From Nostoc sp. UHCC 0926 (GTDB lineage Bacteria > Cyanobacteriota > Cyanobacteriia > Cyanobacteriales > Nostocaceae): DNA of 64,000 nucleotides. This document shows positions 37,917-46,900 of this stretch, piece by piece (within the stretch, counting starts at the first letter, position 1; each line of letters begins with the position of its first letter). The notes under the pieces were generated by a model. It saw nothing but the letters and a program-made list of their open reading frames with translations. It searched no databases and had not been told where the DNA came from. The translations under genes were made by a program, and so were the position numbers. The stretch lies in contig NZ_CP117772.1 of NCBI RefSeq assembly GCF_028623165.1, positions 310,001 through 374,000 of the forward strand. The letters run 5' to 3'.

Positions 37917-38267
37917 GTAATCCGGTTGTTACAGGCATTAGATATTCCCTTTCTTATGCCTGCTATCAAGACGGCAAAGAAAGGAGGAATCAAGCAATTT
38001 TTCAAGGGCAGAAAAAGTTATAAAACTACTTATACAATCATAAGAGATAAAGATGATTCAGTTACATTTGATTTATAGATTATTTGTAAATATAGAAGGA
38101 GAAAGCGTAATCGGCGTAGAGTTCAATATCTTGTTTATGTTGCTCACAAGGAAAGAACAAATTTAAATCATATTTATCAAGATTATCGAAAAAGATTTTG
38201 GATTGAAACTAGTTACCGTCTAAAAATATTTGTGGGATTAAAACTAATAATAAAAATCCAGTCTTGA
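37917..38267 (+). pseudogene. transposase remnant, ISH3-like
   Basis: A single frame encodes VIRLLQALDIPFLMPAI, GGIKQFFKGRKSYKTTYTI, and YRKRFWIETSYRLK, the last with the conserved Glu of DDE transposases of the ISH3/IS4-like type. One in-frame TAG (~38078) interrupts it where a Trp codon is likely in intact copies. Both ends are missing. Inactive remnant at the start of the transposon graveyard. Confidence 0.7.
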
Positions 38268-38406
38268 GATTAAGACGAAAAAGTCAAAGACTTTGAGTAT
38301 AGCCGACGCGACTGCCCTTACAAAAAAGATGGAATTAGTTTTTAACGAGATAGAAGACCCGCGATCGCAACGCACCCGTGCCCACCTATTAACAGATATT
38401 TTAATC

Positions 38407-38439
38407 AGACGCTCGCGGACTCGCTAACGCTGCGCTATC
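38407..38439. repeat. small dispersed repeat in the ISAs1 gene, insertion 1
   Basis: GC-rich 33-bp insert (CGCTCGCGGACTCGCTAACG core) between codons for DILI and GILLSVIAGG of the transposase. It introduces TAA at 38425. It fits the small dispersed repeat type of Nostoc genomes. Confidence 0.7.
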
Positions 38440-38883
38440 GGAATTTTATTATCAGTGATTGCGGGAGGTAAAGGATGGGAAGATATGGAAAACTATGGGT
38501 TAAGCAAACTTGATTGGTTAGGGGAATTTTTAGCTCTACCAAATGGTATTCCAAGTCCTGACACTTTTCGACGAGTATTTGAGAGAATTAACCCGAAAGT
38601 ATTTGAGCGTTGCTTTCAGAGGTGGGTACAGTCGATAGTTGAAACAGTCGGGGCACAAGTGATTCCCATTGATGGTAAAACCCTTAGAGGTTCTTACAAC
38701 AGGAACAAAAAAAATCAGCCTTACACTTAGTCAGCGCCTGGGCTAGTGTTCAGCGTCTTGTTCTGGGACAAGTCCAAGTAGCCGATAAATCAAACGAAAT
38801 TACGGCAATTCCCGCGCTTCTGGAATTACTCGACAAGGCTTGGTGTATTATTACAGTTGATGCAATGGGTACACAAACTGCGA

Positions 38884-38910
38884 TGCCTGCGGCGGGCTAC
38901 GCCTACGCGG
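38884..38910. repeat. small dispersed repeat in the ISAs1 gene, insertion 2
   Basis: GCCTGCGGCGGGCTACGCCT core, adding seven codons in frame between TA and AAQ of the transposase. The same sequence type occurs at 43627-43655 and, in reverse orientation, at 43183-43213. Confidence 0.75.
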
Positions 38911-39226
38911 CTCAAATATATAATGCCTCAGCAGATTATGTCTTAGCGCTCAAAGCTAACCACCCAAAACTTCATAGGCAAGTTGAGGCTTGGTTTGAAC
39001 AAACGCAAGCTCTCAATTTTGAAGGTATAACCTTCAGTTACGATGAACGTGTAGAAAAGGGACATCATCGTACTGAAAAACGACAAGTTTGGACTGTACC
39101 AGTTTCTCAATTACCTCCACTGTATCAACAAGCTGATTGGTTAGGTCTGAAAACCGTTGTGATGGTGGTGCGAGTGCGACACCTATGGAACAAAATTACC
39201 CGTGAGGTTTCAATTTTATTTAACTA

Positions 39227-39606
39227 GTACAGCACGGCGGAAATAAACCAAGTATCTGAGTCTTGTAATCTCTCAAAAGTAGGCAACTCTTTATCGCTAG
39301 TTTCAAACCACCGGTTTCGCCATAAACGAGCCGTATCCAGACTTATATTTAATGTTCGAGCAATTTCGCCATGATTTTTCCCCTCTGACGCTAGAAGAAT
39401 TATTTTTGCCCGCAGTACTATTTGTTGCGCTGTACTGTGTCGGTTTACCACCTCTTGCAGTTTTAAGCGATCGCCATCGCTCAAGTTTAATTGTTTTGGA
39501 GCTAATCGTGCCACACCTTAATTCTCCGCTTCTCAGCAAAAACTACTTTTAATCTAATTACTCATTTTCCCACAATAATACTTGGTTAACTTACGCCGTG
39601 CTCTAC
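39227..39606 (-). mobile_element. 380-bp internally deleted IS630-type element inside the ISAs1 gene
   Basis: Terminal inverted repeats GTACAGCACGGCGG... and (reverse complement of the right end) GTAGAGCACGGCGT..., matching over about 30 bp with few differences, flanked by a TA target duplication within CTAG. Inside on the minus strand is the N-terminal ~85 aa of an IS630 transposase (MARLAPKQLNLSDGDRLKLQ, helix-turn-helix ASEGKNHGEIARTLNIS), cut off after ERLQDSD. The catalytic domain is missing, so mobility would need a helper. Removing it restores the host frame FYLTSLDSDA. Confidence 0.88.
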
Positions 39607-39701
39607 TAGTTTAGACAGTGATGCGCTGATTCTGGAACGTGCTATCCGTCTCCATTGGGGTGTTGAAAATTCTCTACATTGGACTTTAGATGTGACCTTC
39701 A

Positions 39702-39722
39702 ACGTTCGCGAAGCGGCTCTGA
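39702..39722. repeat. small dispersed repeat in the ISAs1 gene, insertion 3
   Basis: Short GC-rich insert (CGTTCGCGAAGCGGCTCTGA) splitting the transposase between LDVTF and DACRVRTGHAPHN. Confidence 0.65.
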
Positions 39723-39949
39723 AAGAGCAGATGCTTGTCGTGTTCGTACCGGACATGCACCACATAATCTAGCTCTGCTGCGACGAATTGCTCTTAATGC
39801 TTTGAACGGAGAACAATTTTTGAAACGCAGTAATCGCCAAAAATCGAATCGAGCCGCAATGGATAATAATTATATGCTTACTATTCTTGCTGCTTGTTTA
39901 TCCCAACATAATAATGATGCCTCACAATCCGGTTGTCAATAGCGTTTGA

Positions 39950-40069
39950 GATGCGCTTACCCTGTACAAAGAATTAGATCAAGCGATCACAAATACTATA
40001 GATGTAGTGACCAAAAAAGACATTATTGGCTGGTTTATTCACTGCTGTTACTATATTATACCCAAGTGA
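39950..40069 (+). pseudogene. IS630-type transposase C-terminal remnant
   Basis: Forty codons reading YKELDQAITNTIDVVTKKDI then IGWFIHCCYYI, similar to the ends of IS630-Tc1 transposases (EALDQAI...WFxHCGY). It starts just after the ISAs1 gene. Only the C-terminus is present. Confidence 0.55.
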
Positions 40070-40237
40070 GAACCGCTATATTATTCGTGAGAAAGCTTCT
40101 CTTCATTCCTTTGGTTGGTCGTCGTCAGCAGAATCTACCCCGAATTATTGAGGGGATACATAGTGTGTTTGTTCGCAAATGACTGTAATCCTCTGTTTTC
40201 TAAAAAATCTACACTTGTAAGCAGGGTTAGAGTGGGG

Positions 40238-42937
40238 CTAAAACTCCACGGAAATTGTGCCCAACACAGTCAACGGCGCACCTGGATAGATGACATTTCT
40301 TGTCTGGCTGGTTTCGTAGTATTTCTCATCCAAGAGATTCTTGATATTAATTGCAGCCTTCCAGTTATTGCGTTTGTAATAAAGTGCTGCATCCGTTCGG
40401 AAGTAGCTAGGTAACACAAAACTGTTTGCCAAATCACCCTGTCTGTCTCCCACATAATACAGTCCTAATCCAAATCCCAAACCTTGTAAATTCCCCCGTT
40501 GGATTTCATAAGTTGTCCACAGACTGGCAGTATTCTTAGCAACGTTGTTCAACAAATTACCAACTGGCAATTGATTATCTTCGGTGATTTCAGCATCAGT
40601 ATAAGCGTAAGTGGCAATAATTTTCCAACCAGTCAGAATTTCGCCAGCTATATCTAGCTCAACGCCCCGACTACGTTGCTCTCCCACTTGAATGGAAAAA
40701 CTGGGATTGTCGAGATCGGTGGTTAGGACGTTGGTTTTTGTGATCTGGTAAGCTGCCAGGGTTGCAGACAGTCTGTTACTCAAATCTGCTTTAACACCCA
40801 CCTCGTATTGTGTACCTCTCTGAGGTTCAAAAACAGAGTTATCGGCTGAATTACCGATGACCGGAAGGAAAGAACTGCTATAGCTGGCATAAAGCGAGAT
40901 TGGCTGTACAGGCTGGTAGACAATGCCAATACGAGGGCTGAAAGCTTGGTCGGATTGACTGGTGCTGGTTGAGGCAAGCAAATCGTCATTTTTCTGCTCC
41001 GTAAAGTCGAAACGCCCTCCGACCAATAGCTTCAAATTATCCACCAGGGTAATCTGATCTTGCAGATAAATCCCTAATTTATCTGCGCGAGTTTTAACAT
41101 TAAAAGAAGCTTCTAGAGGATCGGTAGGGACAACGCTGTTATTCACCGGACTAAAAATATCGAGAGGTGGCAAAATAACGTCTCTAAAAATCAACGGACC
41201 TTCGCTTCGGTTTAGCTCTATTCCCAAAAGCGGTTGGTGGATAATTGACCCGGTTGCAAACTTTCCGATTACCTCAGTTTGCAGGCTGTAGGTGTCAGTT
41301 TCAAATTTACTATTCTCATAATATCTGTTAAAGAACCGATCATCGATTAAGCTATCTGGCTCTGCGACGAAGTTATTTACCTTGTTTATAGTAATGGAAA
41401 GTGCATTACGAAGCTGCCAATTTTCACTTAATCGATGTTCTAACCTGTAACCAGCTCTGTAAACTGTACTGTTTCCATCATTTGCTCCTGGAACGCCTAA
41501 AAACCGGCTAATCGGAATTGGGGCAGGTCTGTTGCCAACAGCGACGATGCCTCGATCAAATTGGGTATCATTGTTTAGATACTCGAAATCAAAGTTTAAT
41601 GTTGTGTTTGTACCGATTTTCCAGGTTAGAGATGGCGCGATGAAGATACGTTCCGTGTCAACAAAGTCACGAAAACTCCCGGAGTTTTGGTAAGCAACAT
41701 TCAAGCGATATAACAAAGTTTTTTCTGAATTCAGGGGACCAGAAAAGTCTAAAGTCGGTCGATAAAAACCATAGCTTCCGGCGGTGAAGTCAGCAGCATA
41801 ATAAGGCTCACTCAGCGGCTGCTTTGTAACAAGGTTAATAATCCCACCCGGTTGAGCCTGACCGAAAAGCACTGAGGCAGGTCCTTTGAGTACCTCTACC
41901 CGTTCTAAGTTTGCTATGTCTGATAATGTGAAGAAATCGCTATCGCGGAATCCATTTCTAAAATTTCCGTCTTGCTCGAAACCACGAATAATATAGCTAC
42001 CTGAATTTGTACCTCCGTAGTTACCCCCTTGAGTAACCCCACTCACGTTTTGCACTGCATCCTGTAACCGCAATGCCCTTTGGTCTTCTAACACCTGCCG
42101 AGGCACCACCTGAATAGAGGCGGGGATATCGCGCAAGGGCGTATCGGTTCGGGTGGCAGTGGAAGCATCCGGTACGCGATAACCGTCTTGCTCCCCTGTC
42201 ACCACTAACTCGATAGGTTGATCACCACTAGCTGATGGTTGGCTTGATTGTGTCTCACTTTCCGGCCGCTCAACTTGAGGTTGTTGGGTTTGAGGTTGCT
42301 GTTGTTGCGCCGAAGGTGCAGTATTCGCAACACTGAAGATAAGACCTTCGTTGGGACTATCAAACAACTCGACAGTTGGTACACTCGTCTCACCTATCAC
42401 CGTCACTTGGATAGTCTTGGCATCAAAGTTAGTCACCGTTATCTGTGTAACACCAGCAATTGGTTTGTCTGAGCGGAATGTGAATGCCTCGCCCGACGGT
42501 AGACGCAGTTGAGCATTGGGAATATCAGCGATAAAGTTATTTCCAGCACTACGATTTGTAATTTGCAGTTGTTGTCCTTTAGATGTCTGTAAAATAACCT
42601 CCACACCTTTATTTGTGGGATTAGCCTTAACTCCTGTAACTTGCACGACTTCAGAAGAAGGCGGTGTTTGTTGTGTTGATGACTGCACCAGTAACGTTTC
42701 GGCACTGGTGGTGGGACGCTCTATTTCACTCAATCGCCGAATCTGTGTTATGGGTTTAACAAACTGTGCTTTGGTTACCAGACGTGGTTGTGGAGTAGAA
42801 TTTGCAGGAGTTTTAGTAGATGGTGTACTTTGGGGAACTCCAATTGATGATATTTCCTCGCTTCTACTAGGAGATGTAATCAACATCATAATCACGCTTG
42901 TTAGTAACAGACTGGGAACAAGCCGCTTATACTTCAT
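40238..42937 (-). CDS. TonB-dependent siderophore receptor with AMIN domain
   Basis: 899 residues. Signal peptide MKYKRLVPSLLLTSVIMMLI to about residue 26. An AMIN domain (~95-205, VTGVKANPTNKGVEVILQTS) is followed by a Gln/Pro/Ser linker, a TonB plug domain (IPASIQVVPRQVLEDQRALR, GSYIIRGFEQDG, LERVEVLKGPASVLFGQAQP) and a beta barrel ending in Phe (TVLGTISVEF). The PGGIINLVTK motif fits the FhuA/FepA-like siderophore class. The AMIN-plug-barrel fusion is characteristic of cyanobacterial iron receptors. It is transcribed away from the NRPS/PKS operon 1 kb away and is the probable uptake receptor for its product. Confidence 0.93.
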   Translation of the reverse strand: MKYKRLVPSLLLTSVIMMLITSPSRSEEISSIGVPQSTPSTKTPANSTPQPRLVTKAQFVKPITQIRRLSEIERPTTSAETLLVQSSTQQTPPSSEVVQVTGVKANPTNKGVEVILQTSKGQQLQITNRSAGNNFIADIPNAQLRLPSGEAFTFRSDKPIAGVTQITVTNFDAKTIQVTVIGETSVPTVELFDSPNEGLIFSVANTAPSAQQQQPQTQQPQVERPESETQSSQPSASGDQPIELVVTGEQDGYRVPDASTATRTDTPLRDIPASIQVVPRQVLEDQRALRLQDAVQNVSGVTQGGNYGGTNSGSYIIRGFEQDGNFRNGFRDSDFFTLSDIANLERVEVLKGPASVLFGQAQPGGIINLVTKQPLSEPYYAADFTAGSYGFYRPTLDFSGPLNSEKTLLYRLNVAYQNSGSFRDFVDTERIFIAPSLTWKIGTNTTLNFDFEYLNNDTQFDRGIVAVGNRPAPIPISRFLGVPGANDGNSTVYRAGYRLEHRLSENWQLRNALSITINKVNNFVAEPDSLIDDRFFNRYYENSKFETDTYSLQTEVIGKFATGSIIHQPLLGIELNRSEGPLIFRDVILPPLDIFSPVNNSVVPTDPLEASFNVKTRADKLGIYLQDQITLVDNLKLLVGGRFDFTEQKNDDLLASTSTSQSDQAFSPRIGIVYQPVQPISLYASYSSSFLPVIGNSADNSVFEPQRGTQYEVGVKADLSNRLSATLAAYQITKTNVLTTDLDNPSFSIQVGEQRSRGVELDIAGEILTGWKIIATYAYTDAEITEDNQLPVGNLLNNVAKNTASLWTTYEIQRGNLQGLGFGLGLYYVGDRQGDLANSFVLPSYFRTDAALYYKRNNWKAAINIKNLLDEKYYETSQTRNVIYPGAPLTVLGTISVEF

Positions 42938-43088
42938 TCTTTTCTTTTGACTTTCTCAATATTACAAATATTTAGTTTACGACGCTAACCTCAGAGATTA
43001 TTAAAAGTTATTTGCAAAGATAAAGCAAGTTTAATCAAACTATAAGAAATAAAACTTTACATATAGTTAGGAAAATCTTATTAGCTAT

Positions 43089-43280
43089 GGTACTCAGACC
43101 TCTGATGGAACCAAGGCAATTGATACTTTTATGTCTATTGTTGCGACAACTTGTAAGTTGGAGGTTAGTTTTTTTGAGTATGTGCGCGTAGGCGCAGCCC
43201 ACCGTAGGCATTGCATCACCCAGACCGGAAAGATAGAGTCCCTAGCTCAGATGATTTGGGAAAAGACTACTCTAAATTAG
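43089..43280 (+). pseudogene. IS66-like transposase C-terminal remnant with embedded small repeat
   Basis: Open frame of 63 codons: GTQTSDGTKAIDTFMSIVAT then SFFEYVR and SLAQMIWEKTTLN. The first part resembles the end of IS66 family transposases (AIDTFMSIxAT). A small dispersed repeat (43183-43213, reverse complement of the 38884-38910 type) is inserted in frame after FFEYV. It lies between the TonB receptor and the NRPS operon. Confidence 0.5.
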
Positions 43281-43940
43281 CTCGGCTGTTCGTGGCAGAC
43301 AGTTACTCTGTCTGTCCCTACTTATTGAGGCAATACTCTAAAACGATCAAAGAAATGTTTTATATCACATTATGGTTGAATTGTATAGTGCGTAAGTTTT
43401 ATGCTGTTTTGATTATTAATAATTTTTATCTATTAATATAAGCTTGTAAAAGACAATGATTTTCTTTTAAAGTATAGGAGGCTAATTAAAAATCATTTTC
43501 AAGAATTTTGAGCTAAGATTTGCATGAGTAGCGCAAACGCATCTAAATTACTCTTGATCACAACCAAGGTTAAGAATCAACGAAAAAATCAGCATTTCGC
43601 GTTTGATTATTTTTTAAGCCCCAAAGCGATGCCTGCGGTGGGCTACACCAACGCCTAAAACTTTCGCAATAAGCAAAGGTTAAATGACATTATCTTCTTT
43701 ATTAAGAATGGGCTTTGCTTATTGACATGATACGGACCCCTATTTGCGTGAGTGACTAAACAATTGTGCAGTCTCTTCTGTGAGACAACAGCTATTAAGA
43801 TTTATTCAAAAAGAATTTTCTGAATAACGTTCAGGCATAAACGTAAAAGCATTGCTCTGACTTATGTAGAGCGAAATTTGCCATTTGGCTTGCCTGATTC
43901 CAGGATTGTTTGCGTGTATCTAAGTTTCCGGAGGCGGAAA
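43281..43940. promoter_or_regulatory. presumed promoter region of the cluster 2 NRPS/PKS operon
   Basis: 660 bp without a supported ORF. It contains a small dispersed repeat (43627-43655), copy B of the 95-bp repeat (43642-43735) and AT-rich segments. No Fur box could be assigned confidently. GGAGG at ~43930 is the ribosome binding site of the next gene. Confidence 0.4.
43642..43735. repeat. dispersed ~95-bp repeat, copy B
   Basis: Same block order as copy A at 2965-3061: GCTACACCAACGCCTAAA, TTCGCAATAA, AAATGACATTAT, GCTTATTGACA. Here AATAAGCAAAG (43669-43679) and CTTTGCTTATT (43713-43723) form a perfect 11-bp inverted repeat. It lies ~200 bp upstream of the FAAL-NRPS gene. Confidence 0.6.
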
Positions 43941-46900
43941 ATGACTCCAATTCTCAACAAATTTCCAGAAATTCCCCATGAATGTGCGACAATCGTTGAT
44001 ATTCTGTGTTATCGCACTTTCCAAATACCGCACAAACAAGCGTTCACTTTCCTTGAAGATGGAGAGACTCAGGAATTAACACTGACTTATCATGAATTGG
44101 ATCGGCGTAGTCGGGCTGTAGCAGCTCAACTCCAAGTTCTTGGTTTGAGTGGAGAACGTGCCATATTACTGTATCCTCCTGGACTGGATTACCTAACAGC
44201 ATTTTTCGGTTGTCTATATGCTGGGGTAGTGGCAGTTCCAGCTTATCCACCTAGCAATCAACGTAAAACGCCCAGAATACAGGCTATCATTACAGATGCA
44301 CGGGCAAGCATTGCTCTCACCACAACAGCAATGCTCTCTACATTACAATCAATACTCCCACCACAAACAAAACAGGGAAATTTTCACTGGCTGACAACTG
44401 ACAACATAGCACAGGATATAGAAGATTCTTGGCAACAACCTGCAATCAATGCGGATACCCTAGCCTTTCTGCAATACACATCGGGTTCTACAGGCACACC
44501 AAAGGGAGTCATGCTCAGTCATGGCAATCTGCTGCACAATGCCGATGTAACTTACCAACTCATGGAACATTCACCCAGCAGCAAGTTTGTATCCTGGCTG
44601 CCTGTTTACCATGATATGGGGTTGATTGGTGGGATTTTGCAACCTTTGTATGGCGGGTTTCCTTGTATCTTAATGTCGCCAGCATCTTTTTTACAACGAC
44701 CTTACCGCTGGTTACAGGCTATATCTCACTACAAAGGCACCACCAGTGGTGGCCCCAACTTTGCTTATGAACAATGTATTCAAAGGATTACTCAAGAACA
44801 AAAAGAAACTCTCGACTTAAGTAGTTGGAGTGTCGCGTTTAACGGTGCTGAACCAGTCCGACAAGATACTCTTGAGCAATTTGCAACCACCTTTGCTGAG
44901 TGTGGCTTCCGTCCAGAAGCATTCTACCCCTGTTATGGTATGGCAGAAGCAACTTTGATAGTTTCTGGTGGGGTAAAAACAGCTTTAGCCCAAGTAACAA
45001 CTGTAGAGAAATCTGCACTTTCACAGAACCAGATAGTTGAAGCAACCGCCCAGAGTCAAGATATCCAAAGCTTTGTCAGTTGCGGTGAAAGCATTCCTCA
45101 ACAGCAGATTCTGATTGTCAATCCGGAAACATTAACTCCCTGTTCATCAGGTGAAGTTGGCGAAATCTGGGTATCTGGTCCGAGTGTTGGTCAGGGTTAT
45201 TGGAACCGAACAGAAGAAACAGAGCAAACATTCCACGCCTATCTAAAAGACACAAAAGAGGGGCCGTTTTTACGGACTGGTGACTTAGGCTTTTTGGACA
45301 ATAGTGAGCTTTTCATTACAGGTAGAGCAAAAGATTTAATTATTATTCGTGGTCGCAATTTTTACCCGCAAGATATAGAATTAACCGCCGAATTCAGTCA
45401 TCCATCCTTACGTTCCGGTGCTAATGCAGCATTTACAGTACAGGTGAACAACGAAGAAAGGCTAGTAATCGTACAAGAATTAGAGTTTCGCGCCAAACCA
45501 AATTTAGTGGAAGTAGCTAGCGCAATTCGGCAAGCTATTACTGAAGAATATGAAGTACAAGTTTATGGTGTAGTTTTAATTAAACCAGGTAGTATACCTA
45601 AAACTTCTAGCGGTAAGATTCAACGTCATGCAACTCGCACTCAGTTTCAAAATAGCGAACTGAATATAGTTGAAAGTGATATTCTCAAGATTAGTGATAT
45701 TACCAGAAAGGAAACTCAATTACAACGTTCTGAACTTTTGGCGCTTTCCCCAAAGGAGTGTCAACCGATTCTAGAATCTTATTTAATTGAACTCTTAGCG
45801 GGAGTACTTTCCATAGCACCAGATGATATTAGTTCTGAAGAAGCATTAAGCACTTTGGGACTTGATTCTTTAAAAGTATTTGAGTTGAAAAACCGGATTG
45901 AGGTTGATTTAGAGGTAGAAGTATCAGTAGCAGACTTCTTTGAAGGAATGAGTACGCGATCGCTAGCTACAAAGATCCTCGCTCAACTGACAACAGATGC
46001 ACTACCGTTAACATCCCTTACCCAACCAGAAAAAACTACATCCATTCAGCCTCTGTCTTTTGCCCAGCAGGGATTATGGTTTATCAATCAGCTAACTCCT
46101 GATAGTCCTACATATAACATTCCTATAGTTATTAGCTTAAAAGGTTGCATTAATTTAGCAGTCTTACAAGATAGTCTTAATGAAATTATTAGACGACACG
46201 AAGTATTACGGACAAGCTTTGTAGTGGTTGATGGACAACCAGCCCAAGTTATAAATCAAGTGCCACCTTTAACTTTGGCGGTCAAAGATTTGCGTTCTCT
46301 TTCTGATAGTGAACGCACTCAAGAAGCACAACGTTTAGCTACAGAATTCGCACAGCAGCTATTTGACTTATCTGATCAATCGCTTTTGCGGATTAAAGTT
46401 TTAAAATTAAATGATAAAATTTATCAATTGTTGGTCATTCTGCATCATATAATTGCAGATGGTTGGTCTATAGGTATTCTGATTAAAGAACTAGCTGCAC
46501 TATATGAAGCATTCTCCAGGGACAAATCACCACTTCCTGAATTACCCATTCAGTATAGAGATTTTATCAATTGGCAACGAAAATGGCTTGATGGCGAACG
46601 CATTCAACCAAAACTTGCCTATTGGAAACAAAAGTTAAGCGGTGAGCTACCTGTACTGAATTTACCAACGGACCGGGCGCGATCGCCAGTTCAAACATTC
46701 AAAGGCGCTCAAAGCAAATTAGTTCTTTCTCAAACTCTGACAAAAGAGCTAAAAAATTTGAGCCGTCATTCGGGAGTAACTCTGTTTATGACGTTATTGA
46801 CAGCCTTCAAAACCTTGCTGTATCGCTACACAGGTCAGACTGATATTTTAGTCGGTTCGCCAATTGCCAATCGTAACAGAGCAGAAATAGAAGGATTAAT

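Larger units (their letters stand above)
38329..39942 (+). pseudogene. ISAs1-family (H-repeat-associated) transposase, multiply disrupted
   Basis: Pieces of one transposase in order: MELVFNEIEDPRSQRTRAHL; GGKGWEDMENYGLSKLDWLG; IPSPDTFRRVFERI; PIDGKTLRGSY; IITVDAMGTQTA; ADYVLALKANHPKLH; RAIRLHWGVENSLHWTLDV; and HAPHNLALLRRIALN. Disruptions are a ~33-bp repeat insertion bringing a stop (38407-38439), a frameshift in an A8 run (38707-38714), a 21-bp in-frame repeat insertion (~38884-38910), a 380-bp IS630-type insertion (39227-39606), and a third repeat insertion (~39702-39722). The WGVENSLHW phrase is diagnostic of the family. Non-functional. Confidence 0.9.

Noticed and set aside
42996..43018. 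Possible Fur box upstream of the TonB receptor gene
   Set aside because: The AT-rich segment is not a convincing inverted repeat when read on both strands; calling it would rest on context alone.
43211..43441. 76-codon plus-strand frame between receptor and NRPS
   Set aside because: It overlaps in another phase the IS66-like remnant and has no start signal.
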